Shown: one piece after another, positions 44,373-54,972 of the stretch
How the letters are laid out: each line of letters starts with the position of its first letter
Numbering within the stretch: the stretch's first letter is position 1
Translations under genes and position numbers: made by a program
Assembly (NCBI GenBank): GCA_905250115.1
Contig: CAJNOI010000289.1
Location: 1 to 64,000, forward strand
DNA length: 64,000 nucleotides
Direction: 5' to 3'
Source of the DNA: Adineta steineri
Lineage: Eukaryota; Rotifera; Eurotatoria; Adinetida; Adinetidae
The notes under the pieces: generated by a model
The model's input: the letters and a program-made list of their open reading frames with translations, nothing else
Told to the model about the DNA's origin: nothing
The model's database searches: none

Positions 44373-45341
44373 ATGTTCCAGTACCATTCTAATAAAATTG
44401 AAGTAATGAATACAACGTCACCATCTACTCAATATAATTTACAAGTTGAAATTAATAAAATATCCATCTATGTTTACCCAATCACTATTATATTGACGAT
44501 TACAACAAATATACTAAATATTTGTGTACTTTGTCGTCGAAATCTTCGATTATCTTCCAGTACACAATATTTTCTTGCTTTTGCTTTATCAAGTATATTA
44601 TATACATGCGAAATACCTGTAATGATGTTTATTCGTATTCGTTATGGCTATATTGTCACATCATTATCAGTTGGATGTCGATTACAAACATTTATGATAA
44701 ATATAATGCCATTATTTATTTCAACTATGTTAGTATTTGCTTCAATTGATCGATTTTTTGTTAGTTCATCAACAGTAAGAATGCGCAATTTGAGTCAAGT
44801 ACATATTGCACGACGAATTATAATTATTACTATCATATTGACTGTTATCTACATATCTCCAATTCTTCTTATCTATTATTTTAATTCTAATATGAATCAA
44901 TGTATTTCATATTCATCAACAATTGCTATTATTTATCTCTCAAGTCGAATCATTTTTTCTTATATTATTATACCATTCGCTATGGCTATATTTGGTTTCT
45001 TAATAATACGTAATATTCGAAATCAAATACATCGTATCAATCCATTCGCTATAAATCCCAAACAGCAAAATCGTCGTCGTTATCGTCGTATAGAAAATCA
45101 ATTAGCTCGAATGTTAATCCTACAAGTGAGTGCATATCTTATCTTTTCTACACCTGCAGGCGTTGGTTATACATTAGTAACATTTATTCCGTCAATGAAT
45201 ACAGTATTTGTGAATCAATTACGAATTATTTTTAGTCTTTGGCAACAAAATATCTATTTTTTAACATTATTTATCTATATACTTTCATCGAAAACTTATC
45301 GACAAGAATTTCTTCATATGTTCAAATTGAAGCATTTCTAA
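44373..45341 (+). CDS. Orphan rhodopsin-like GPCR
   Basis: A single exon of up to 322 residues; ATG at 44406 (MNTTSPST) is a plausible alternative start that leaves a short glycosylatable N terminus. Seven hydrophobic segments are present. TM1 contains NILNICVL and TM3 ends ASIDRFF with the cytosolic continuation SSSTVRMRNLSQ. The third intracellular loop is basic (NRRRYRRIENQLARM). TM7 reads YFLTLFIYIL without NPxxY, followed by SSKTYRQEF. The TM3-loop signature (DR-aromatic, SSS, R-x-R-x-L, ARRI) is shared with the receptor at 46098-47117, so the two are probably paralogues. The ligand is unknown; such lineage-specific receptors are often peptide or chemosensory receptors. Confidence 0.8.
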   Translation: MFQYHSNKIEVMNTTSPSTQYNLQVEINKISIYVYPITIILTITTNILNICVLCRRNLRLSSSTQYFLAFALSSILYTCEIPVMMFIRIRYGYIVTSLSVGCRLQTFMINIMPLFISTMLVFASIDRFFVSSSTVRMRNLSQVHIARRIIIITIILTVIYISPILLIYYFNSNMNQCISYSSTIAIIYLSSRIIFSYIIIPFAMAIFGFLIIRNIRNQIHRINPFAINPKQQNRRRYRRIENQLARMLILQVSAYLIFSTPAGVGYTLVTFIPSMNTVFVNQLRIIFSLWQQNIYFLTLFIYILSSKTYRQEFLHMFKLKHF

Positions 45342-46097
45342 GGCATCATCTTACGATGATCGTTATAAACCTTTTATTTTTCTTGTTTGTGTAACTGTTT
45401 CGTCTTTGTCAATATAAATATTTTGAATAATTAATTATTTTATTTTTCGACAATATTTCTACTAGTAATTGTAACGGAAAATAGAATAATGTATATAAAT
45501 CTTTTATTGAATAAATATAACAATAAAAGATTAATAGAATAATCCCTATTGCTACTTTACTGAGCTTACGGTTCAGACTCTATTCCGTCTTCGTGTCTTA
45601 TAATACAATTCAGATTAATTCTTTAATCATTACGTTGAGTCCAAGTTTCGTCTCCAGTGTACGTGTTAAGACTAACTATATCTAGTATACAAAGCAAGAG
45701 AAAAAAAACAGAACACAAGAACGGTAAATGTGATAAAACAAGGAGGTTATTGAAAAGGATGTCCATCTATATTCTTGGCATATTAATATCTTAAAAGACA
45801 GATGGATTTATAGGTGAACAATACATAAGCTCGTTTACTCAACTATAATATCAGTTTTTATTTGATCTTGACGTGCGTAAAAATATATTCTCAGACAAGA
45901 ATATCGCTGCTTGAATGCGTTTGTGAATTGCAAAAATAATTGTGAACGAGGTGTGCATTACTTTGTTTTTATATTTTTTGTGTGAAAAAAATTAAGAATT
46001 TATTTAAAAGTTTTTTTTTGCCGCATAGTTAGATAAAATAAATTAATGTGGGATTTTAATGAGTTTTTGCAGATTGATTAACTCGTTGAAAGTGCAT
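45342..46097. other. Non-coding stretch between convergent receptor genes
   Basis: AT-rich. No gene or repeat is recognised. Confidence 0.5.
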
Positions 46098-47117
46098 CTA
46101 TTGAATAGGATGAATCCGATGATTTTGAACATTTGTAATCATACATGCATGATGTTGTCCTTTATTTTTCGGTATCAGAAGAGGTAACCAAATAGCTATA
46201 ATTCGAATAAGTTCATGTCGAAAAATAGGCCCTGTTAATGTAAACAGATAGAATGAGATTGAATGTGAAATAAGAGAAATGACAGTTGCTGCTTGTAAAA
46301 ATAAATTATCTCGAGCAATTTCATATTGACTTTTAATATTATTTAAAGTAAGACTAAGTTGAAGACGACAAGCTATAAATGGAATAATTGTTAATAAAAT
46401 AGTAATTACTTGAATAAGTAACATTTTTAATAATTGATTATTTATTCGATTTTGAGATAATTGATTTTGTGAAATAACTCGGTGATGTGAACGGCGAATA
46501 TTATTTATTGTTAAAATACCAAAAATAAACATAAGAAATGATGGTAAAAGTGCATACCATACTAAATTCCAAAATGGAGTAAATATAGCATAAATTCCAC
46601 GTGTTGGAATACATGATGGTACTAAATGACCCAATTGATCCGATACTAAGCCAATCTTAAAGTAGATAAGGTTATGAATGTAAACAATAATAAGAAGTGC
46701 TGTGCAAGTACAAATAATTCGCCGAGCAAATTTAACTGAATTTAAAGTACGAAGTTTGATATTAGATGAACTGCAAAAATATCTATCCATACATGCAAGT
46801 GCAATAAACCAAATGGCCAATGCTCGAGTAACAGAGAATAAGTATATTTGAATTTTACACAAAGGTTCATTATTTGAAGTTGGGTCAATATTAAAAACAC
46901 CGACAAGAATACGAAATGGAACAATAATGAATACAACAAAGAGATTAATACAAGTAGCTGCTAAAAAATAAATACAGCAAGAATTAGCTTGGAATGAACG
47001 ACGAGTGAAGATAATTAAATTCAGTAAAAGACCAATGGTTCCAAAGATAATGCAAATGATGGAGATTCCCAAAGTAATTTGTTTTGCAGCACTGTTTATT
47101 TGTTCAACAGATGACAT
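46098..47117 (-). CDS. Orphan rhodopsin-like GPCR
   Basis: A single exon of 339 residues on the minus strand. It has seven hydrophobic segments, with GLLLNLIIF in TM1. LCKIQIYLF carries the TM3 cysteine and ACMDRYF is the DRY-type motif, followed by SSSNIKLRTLNSVKFARRI. NNQLLKMLLIQV leads into TM6. TM7 (SHSISFYLFTLTGP) lacks a canonical NPxxY. The C-terminal tail (GQHHACMITNV) contains a cysteine that could be palmitoylated. It is a probable paralogue of the 44373-45341 receptor in inverted orientation. No ligand can be inferred. Confidence 0.8.
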   Translation of the reverse strand: MSSVEQINSAAKQITLGISIICIIFGTIGLLLNLIIFTRRSFQANSCCIYFLAATCINLFVVFIIVPFRILVGVFNIDPTSNNEPLCKIQIYLFSVTRALAIWFIALACMDRYFCSSSNIKLRTLNSVKFARRIICTCTALLIIVYIHNLIYFKIGLVSDQLGHLVPSCIPTRGIYAIFTPFWNLVWYALLPSFLMFIFGILTINNIRRSHHRVISQNQLSQNRINNQLLKMLLIQVITILLTIIPFIACRLQLSLTLNNIKSQYEIARDNLFLQAATVISLISHSISFYLFTLTGPIFRHELIRIIAIWLPLLIPKNKGQHHACMITNVQNHRIHPIQ

Positions 47118-47290
47118 GATAATATAATAGAAAGATTTTCAAATGAAACTATTTAGATAATATTCTGTTTTTTCTTTTTATGCTTGTTGGATTCAATAAA
47201 GAAAAAAGAAAAAAGGATGCATAGGATGTAAAAATATTTTTTTGATAGTTCATGAATAAATCTTTTACATGAATGCCTGTCTAAAACGGG

Positions 47291-47585
47291 TTTGATTTGC
47301 GTGCGAAACGCTAAAAGTGAGCGCATTTGAATGCGTTTCCAGTGAATCAAACGAAGCGTTCAAATACGATTTATTTTAGAAATGCGTTCATAATTTGACT
47401 TGCATTCAAATACATTTGATTTGCGTGCGAAACGCTAAGAATGAACGCGTCTGAATGCGTTTTCAGTGAAACAAACGAAGCGTTTAAACATGATACATTT
47501 TAGAAACGTGTATGAATGCGTTCAAACGTATTTTTTTTGTGAGAACGCGTCATCCGTGAAGCATTCGAAGCGTCTAAACACGTCT
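47291..47585. repeat. 124-bp tandem repeat, about 2.4 copies, rich in GCGTTTGA/AACGCT words
   Basis: TTTGATTTGCGTGCGAAACG occurs at 47291 and again at 47415. A third partial, more diverged copy follows to about 47585. Within units the words GAATGCGTTT and GAAGCGTTYAAA recur and are partly self-complementary (AACGCTT and AAGCGTT). Confidence 0.8.
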
Positions 47586-48530
47586 CATATAAAATCTAAA
47601 AATTTTGAAAATATATGATAGTTTATCTCAGATTGGAAATGAGTCGCCATCAACAACACTTTTCGATGGTCTTAGTGCGTCCCAACGTATTAAATGTTTT
47701 TCAGGAACCTGTTGAGACGTACATAATTTTTTCCCGTAACTACATGGATGTTATAAAAAGGTTTTAAATACGAAAGGAAATTTTTTTTAAATAAAAATCA
47801 ATCAACAAGAACATAATGGACCTGTAAATATTTTCGCTTTATCGGTAACATTACTGACTTTATATTCTGAAGAGAAACTAGTTCTATACGACCAACGATT
47901 AAATAAAGAATATCAAAGTTTATTGATGTTGCTCATAAATGTATGAATTTATGCATTGATAGCTGCTTCAACTAGTGATGGTATTACTTCGTTTGTCCAC
48001 GTACTTTTCTTATAATTATGTATTAATCAAATTATTATAAGTACATTATTCATACAAAAAAAAAGTTCTTTTTGATTTATCTTGTGTTTGTTAATGAAAA
48101 CCAGTGTTTTAATTTATTTTGAATAAGTGAATTCACTGGACGTTACAAAACCTGTACTTATTTATAATTTTAGTGTCATTGTTATATTTACTGCTTCGTA
48201 TCAGACGAGCATTAACAACAAACTTCAAAACAATCTGTCTAGAGTTTCACACATTCAAGATGTTTTCAAAAATGCGTGTTCTGTGATAGAATGTAGAACT
48301 TCAACGAAGTTGTTAGTCGGCTCTGTTGCGAATATTATTCAAATATTTAAAACGACAATTAGTTATATAAATGAATGGACAATCATTTACTCAAGCAAAT
48401 CAAAGTACTATTGAGTTATTTCAAAAAATGCCACTGGGTAATTTTGGTCAATAATATTTTCCTAGATCAATTTTTATTAGTAATTAATTGAATGGAAGCT
48501 ATTATCTTAACAATCATCAGTAGTCTAATC

Positions 48531-48572
48531 GAGTGTGGTTCTTATCAATATCTTCATCCTCTCCCACACACA
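48531..48572. repeat. TGTGGG-type foldback, degenerate copy
   Basis: Arms GAGTGTGGTT and TCTCCCACACACA. Confidence 0.4.
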
Positions 48573-49553
48573 ATTCATGTGAGTCTGGAAAGATTGATTC
48601 GTTTGGAAACAAATATCGTATAAATATTTTTATTAATATAAAAATGATAATTATACATTACTTTTAAGATTTCATTACATTGTAAAATGATTTTAATCAA
48701 AATCGAGATCACATTTGAGCAAATTCTCTCATAGTGGATATACTCATAGAGCTAAAATACAATATGAATCACTTGTGATACAAAGTTAATTACAAAAATA
48801 TGATGACTTCTTTCAGAACTATGGAATGCCAGATTAGCTTAAAGTATCAGCAGAGTTTTGGCAACTAGATAAAGAAAATATCTTTGTAATATAATTTCTC
48901 ACTGTTAATTTCAAATTTATTTGTAATAATACCTGTTTTCGAATTCTGACTTTGTAATTTTCTATAATATGCCTTAAAAAATTATATTTTTTTCAATCCA
49001 AATGACAATTTTCAATTATTGATAAATAGTTCTATCTGACGTATTTCAAGGTTGTATGATGAAACACAAATACAATATATAAGTACTCTAAAAACAAAAC
49101 AAGTGTTGTTTTCGTGACATATGTCCTTGAAAAGTCATAAAGATAATATATTCTAAAATCTTGATTGAATGTATCATAACATAAGAATATTAAACTTTTT
49201 CTTCGACTAAATACAATTTATTCCAAGTACAGATGATGATGGTATAGAGTAAATGTGTGGCTCAAGGTTGAAAAACATGTATATACATCTGCTTGATACC
49301 CATCGTCATTTTCATTCTTCACTCAAATATTCGTAAGAAAAAAACAATATGCACATGTGCATTTTTTCTTTTTCTTTTGATTCTTCACCTTTTAACGATT
49401 AGAATCTATAGCAAACACAGTATGTCTTTTGTTCGTTCTTGTCTTTATATCGAACAAGTAAAAATAAATGTGTGCTTATCGAGTCATCACATATATGTGT
49501 TGTTTTTATTATTCTTGTCAAATCTTGTTATTTATTTTTATGTAGTGTATTGA

Positions 49554-50510
49554 ATGGCAAATTCAAATGACCAACTAGCCACATTTCCTCCTGAACTTTT
49601 AATCCGCATTTTCTGTCATATCGATTCTATAAAAGAACTTTTACGTGTTTCATGTACATGTCGACAATGGCGATCGCTAATTTTAGATAGATGGTTTCAA
49701 CAGTATCGATTTCGTGAATTTGCTCGACGACATCTCATCGGTCATTGGAAATTTGAGGATACAAACAAACTTGGTCACGATTCATCAGGCATTACTAAAG
49801 ATCGTTATACATTCACAGGTCAACCACGACAGAATACATGTTTTCTTGGTTCTTGTGCTAGTTTTGATGACAGATCATCTATTGATATTCCAGTCTATGA
49901 TCTTCCTCTTTATCAAACAGATCATTTCTGTGTTGCAGTCTGGCTAAGTACCAGTCGTATGGCCTTTGATCATCGTACCGCAGTTGGAGCATGGAAACCT
50001 GATAATAATCATTGGCTTCATCTTGGTCACAGTAATTACTTTAAAACAGAAAACCAAGTTATAATTTCGCCAGCTCTAGTTCAGTATGAATGTGCCGGTG
50101 GGACCTTTGGAACAAATCAATGGTTTCATTTAGTAGTCCTCGTTTCTCGTCTGAAACAATCACTTTATGTTAATGGAAAACTCGCCAATACAGTTGATAT
50201 GAGCCAATATCAGAATCATTCAACTGTTTTCAAAAAACATTTAATCACTAAAGAGATGATTACCAATTGGAAAGAAGAAAAAATACAACGACCTCATACT
50301 TTACATATTGGAGCGAAATCTTTTGGACTTAATTTTTGGTTAGGCGACATTGCAGATCTCAGCGTATGGAATTGTCATCTTGAACCTCATGAAATCGAAG
50401 CTATCTATGAACAAAAGGTTACTGTTGACAAGGTCAACGTTAGTGATTATGTATTAAACAAAATGTCGCGTGTTAGTCCACCAACAGAAAAGCTTCCTTC
50501 TGTAAATTAA
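49554..50510 (+). CDS. F-box protein with LamG/concanavalin-like domain
   Basis: A single exon of 318 residues. An F-box lies at about 10-45 (FPPELLIRIFCHIDSIKELL, then VSCTCRQWRSLI). It is followed from about 60 to 290 by a laminin-G/concanavalin-like jelly-roll: LIGHWKFED at the first strand, CASFDDRSSIDIP, FCVAVWLSTSR, TNQWFHLVVLV with LYVNGKLANTVDM, then LHIGAKSF, WLGDIADLSVWN and HEIEAIYEQK at the end. F-box proteins are substrate receptors of SCF ubiquitin ligases, and LamG-like folds often bind glycans, so recognition of glycosylated clients is a reasonable inference. There is no signal peptide, consistent with an intracellular protein. Confidence 0.88.
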   Translation: MANSNDQLATFPPELLIRIFCHIDSIKELLRVSCTCRQWRSLILDRWFQQYRFREFARRHLIGHWKFEDTNKLGHDSSGITKDRYTFTGQPRQNTCFLGSCASFDDRSSIDIPVYDLPLYQTDHFCVAVWLSTSRMAFDHRTAVGAWKPDNNHWLHLGHSNYFKTENQVIISPALVQYECAGGTFGTNQWFHLVVLVSRLKQSLYVNGKLANTVDMSQYQNHSTVFKKHLITKEMITNWKEEKIQRPHTLHIGAKSFGLNFWLGDIADLSVWNCHLEPHEIEAIYEQKVTVDKVNVSDYVLNKMSRVSPPTEKLPSVN

Positions 50511-51482
50511 CTTTGAAACCCTAGATCAGTAAATTCTTTGATAAAATTTGATGAAGATATCAATCGTCATAGTAGTTTTTCGAGAAAAGGAATATTTTTA
50601 AGATTGTACTTAAAATTTCTCAACTTTTTCGAATTCAAAATGAAAATAAAAACATTATCTCAGAGGATACTTGCTCTGAAAGTAAAATCGTATCTGATTT
50701 TCGACTAAATTCTAACTATTATCTTTGCCTCACTGACTTGATAGTGTCATTAGTTATTGTAGAAGAAAGTCAACATTAGAGATTCGTTGACTTAGAAACT
50801 CCAGTGTGATCACTGAAACACTAGAATTGTATTCATCTTACGTCCTCACTAAGGGTGAGGGTGGCTATACCAAACGAAAAGACGAAGATATATCTAGTTA
50901 GGCATAAGTCTTACTTTTCAAGAATCGATCGTAAGTCGAAAATGAGTTCTTTTATTTTGAAAATGAAAATACTCATCAGGGATCTGCATCTAAATAGGAT
51001 GTTACAAAAATTAGGATTAAAGACGCAATTTCAAAAAAATGGATATATGATGAAGAAGTTAGAAAATGAGAGATAAATCTAATGCTTAAGGCTTCGTTCA
51101 AGAAGTAATTATTTGGTATAATATCTCGAGGTGACAATAATTTAAAATATCACTTGGGTTGCGCATCGACGAAAAGTAAAATGAAATTGTGTATAATCAT
51201 CAATGCATTGGTATTGTCTAAATTTATTGTAGTGTTAAAAGCGGTGAATGAACTATTTGCATAATAGAACAATGATGAAAAATATAGGATCATCTATCAA
51301 AGAATATCGTTCTGCTTTTTACCTGATAGATTGTTGGAAGTATAGAATTGATCAAACCTTTTTATCTTTCTTAAGGACATCACATTCTTACTGCATTGAT
51401 AGTGAGATAATCACTCATTTTTTATTCTATGATTCACTTCATTTATTGTCTTTTGTCAAATGATAGCTCGGAAGCAATATGT
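50511..51482. other. Non-coding stretch
   Basis: The 3' flank of the F-box/LamG gene and of the convergent small membrane protein gene. No repeat or gene is recognised. Confidence 0.5.
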
Positions 51483-52293
51483 TTAAAGTTCAGTATTCGA
51501 AGATCGATTCCTTTTTGAGCATAAAGCGACATACTGGTAGCAACAACAAATAAGAATAAAAATAACACCGAGAAAAAGCATAAAACCAGCAAAATAAATA
51601 GTATTACGAGCAGTATGAGTAAAACCATCACGAAAACCATACTGAGCATATGCACTTGGACGATTATAACGACCAGGAAGAAACATTTCAACAAGTATAA
51701 AAAGACAAATGGCTAGAATTATTAAAATAAGAAGACCAAATACTAGGAGAATATTAGTAACGATGCTTTTGGGACGACTCCGATCAATGTGTTGTTTTCC
51801 AGAGTACGATGGTGTATCATTTATGATTAGAGTTTCTGTTGTGTCTAAATGAAAATGTTGAGTAGTTTATAATAGCGAAGTTGATTTATTTTAGCAACGA
51901 ATTTATAGTACAAATAGTTGTTTCACGTATTCGCCAATTACTGAATATAGAAATAGACTTTTCCATGAGAAAACTATGTGCGGTTACTACTATAAATATC
52001 GCAGAGGAAGAGTATTGATTACAACAAATCTCTTGATGAGTATTAGTGATATTCAGATTATGTTTTATTTCATATATGTCTACTAAGTTATTAGTAAATA
52101 TGAGAAATAAATAGATAGATCGGCTCAGAGTTATGAATTTGAATAGTCTATGCATGGAATTTTGGTCTAATTTTTTTATAAATCGTCTCTTGACAATCTG
52201 TTACATTTACTTACTTGATATTGGTATCATTTGTTCTTCGGGTTGTTGATTCACATTTTGAATAATAAATCCTTCACTTTGTCGTTGACTCAT
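51483..52293 (-). CDS. Small two-TM membrane protein, unknown family
   Basis: Two exons, 52293-52215 and 51844-51483, with a 370-nt GT-AG intron (phase 1), give 146 residues. The N-terminal 70 residues are polar (MSQRQSEGFIIQNVNQQ at the start, then IDRSRPKS). They are followed by a first TM (VTNILLVFGLLILIILAICLF), a loop with PGRYNRPSAYAQYGFRDG, a second TM (IYFAGFMLFLGVIFILICCC) and a short basic tail. There is no signal peptide, so both termini are probably cytosolic. The cysteine triplet at the end of TM2 could be palmitoylated. I do not recognise the family. The phase match and uninterrupted joined frame support the model. Confidence 0.65.
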
Positions 52294-54972
52294 GTGTTCT
52301 TTGAATTGGATGAGTACGCATCGTGTCGCTTAAAATGTAGATTTCGAATAATTTAAAATTTTTTTCTAAAATGTTGTTAGCATAAAAAAGTAAATTGATA
52401 TTTATTCAAGTATATTTGCATCATTGTTTACAGATGACAATCAAAATGCTATAACTTATCTATGTAAAGCTCCAGAAAAGAATTATTTAAACGCATATTT
52501 TTTAACATATCAAACCGTTTTAATTGTCTACAGATTTAGTAGAAGCTTGTTTTTCTTCTAGTCGGAGATAAATTGTTTCAAAACTATCTGAGTTACTCAG
52601 ATTGATATAATTATCTTCTGGTTATTTCTGAAGAAGTCATCCCATACGTAACATAAACCTTAATGGATTAAGTAATTTCGACATCATTTGTTTACCAAAA
52701 ATCTGTTGCCAACGAAAATCGGTCTTTAACAAATATTAATGCGTGGATTCGTGTTTTTATTATTATTTATATTATCTTAGAAAAATAATTTCTACATTGT
52801 AATACATATGTTGCAACTAAATAGAGTTAATGCTGTTGATAAGGTAAATGTTCAATAAATGCTAAGTAAATAATAATTCCAATTTAATAGTTCTTTTATT
52901 GTTGACGAGAAGCAGTTCAGAAAAGTTTCAATGCAATCAAATTAATAGAAGAAAAAAATATAAATAATATACCATTAATGCATCGTCGTCATATACTATT
53001 CATATATAATTGCAAGGCATAGATTGCCCTCATAATTATCGATAGAATGGTATATTTCATGTTTTTTTCTTTCTATCCCTCGTCGACAGCACTATTACAA
53101 TATTTGATAAACATTTAGTGCAATACTGATATTCTAAACTTAACAAACGAATAAAATGTTTTTTGTTGATATCGTCAATTCTATAACTTAACTATGAAAC
53201 TTTTATTCTGATATAAATATTTTATCTACTTCATTGTAAACTTATTATTTAGGTGAAAAAAAATGAATCAGAAGCAAAAATAATTTTGTTATTTAGAGAG
53301 TATAAGAAAGAAGGTGTAAATAAATGCATCAATGATTAAATAGAGACCAATAGATTTTTTTTATGATCAAGACTGTAAAAAGTATTTTTCTTTTTCTTTT
53401 CTTTGCTTCACGTATAAGCTTACAAAACATAACAAGAAGATAGAACGAAAACATGTGCTCTTGCGATTCGTGTACGCATAATATTTTGTTTATGCTCGTT
53501 TTATTTGTGTGATAGTTTAAATTGCTTGATGAAAAAGTTTTAGAAACATAACGTAATCATTTCAAGTAAAAAAACAAATTTAAGTTGTTATATGTACTGA
53601 ATTATGTACAATCTAAAAGAAAAAAAATCAATTGTACATTATTTAAGAATAAAATAATAATGTTCATTTGAAATGGCTAGCTATTGATGAAAGCAGAATA
53701 TTTCAAGCTACGATCTTTAATATGGAACAACAATAATGAAAAAAAAGTTATTGTCCCGAAATCCGGAAATTTTTTAAAAAAGATTCAACAGTTTATGTAA
53801 CAAAGAAGCATGTATAAGGAAAAAGAGAAATTATTTGATTTGAAGAGAAGTGATGTAGTTCACTTTTTACTAGCCACCAATAAAGAAAGTCCCATGAGAT
53901 GTTCATCGCGATCAATCTCATCGCCTTCGAAATGTTTGGCAAGTACGACTGTGAAAGCTTAGATTCAGTTCTTTCGAAATGTAACTGTTACATTCTTATT
54001 GGCAAATGTATTGAATTGGGCTGGAAGGTGTGGGTGTAAATAAAGCATAGACATAACACCCACACTCTCAAGATGCACGTCTGTGTATATTTGCTAATAG
54101 AAGTGCAGAGCACAGTAAAGTAGAATGGCACTCGGTAAACGGTAATCATGATTGAAGTAGACAACCATAAACACTTATGAAAGAATCTTATCATTCTCTT
54201 CTGTTAGAACGATATCAGAAATTTTCCAGATTTTTACTCTCCGGATTCCAAGACATATTCAAAAAAAATTCAGAGTGTAGTATTCAAATAATCAAATTAT
54301 TTGCCAATGTTTGCATAACGTATCCGTGCAATCAATTGTGTAGCGGTTAAAAAGAAATACTGTAAATGATCAGTATAAAAATATTGACGCCCGCAAGTTC
54401 AAGTGTATTACTTTTGCTGAATGTATGGAAAATACATATATTGAACATCTACCCTGAAGATAATTTAAAAAAGCCACATGACTTAGGATCAAGAATTAGA
54501 AACAAGGCTGGGTGACTGATCTATGAATCCATATTTCCAAATATAATGGTACAAAATAGTTTATACAATTAGTCAGCCATGATGTTTAAAATTTTGAAGT
54601 TACATAAAAGCCCTATAAGTTACAATGAAAGCGCACTAAGCCGTTAATTTGAGAAAATTTTGCCCTTAACAGTAAACTTGATTTTTCTTTTTTACAATTT
54701 TAAGATAAAATTATGAATTCTCGTTTTGAAATTTCTGCTTCCCTAGTAGATCTCTCTCGTTATGATATATTTACCATACAACAAATTATCCAATCATTTA
54801 AAATAGTTTTATTATTATACCTCATGTTGTTCAATAAACAAACAACTGATGATTTGAATGTAATGATGAATACAAATTTCAAGTTTATTTCATTAAATTA
54901 TATAATTCATTATTTACAATAAACGACATTTAGAAAAAAACGAGTTTTAAATTAATATAATAGTACAATTGA
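52294..54972. other. Long AT-rich non-coding stretch
   Basis: No gene is supported; a 69-codon frame at 54713-54922 has random-looking composition. One foldback lies at 54018-54074. Confidence 0.5.
54018..54074. repeat. TGTGGG-type foldback element
   Basis: Arms TGGGCTGGAAGGTGTGGGTG and CACCCACACTCTCAAGATG. Confidence 0.6.

Larger units (their letters stand above)
47118..49553. other. Non-coding stretch with tandem repeat and foldback
   Basis: Contains the 124-bp tandem repeat (47291-47585) and a foldback (48531-48572). Short frames such as one at 48127-48414 look random, and I do not support a gene. Confidence 0.5.

Noticed and set aside
48127-48414. 95-codon plus-strand frame in the 47-49.5 kb gap
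   Set aside because: It lacks an ATG at the annotated beginning, has random-like composition and no recognisable feature.
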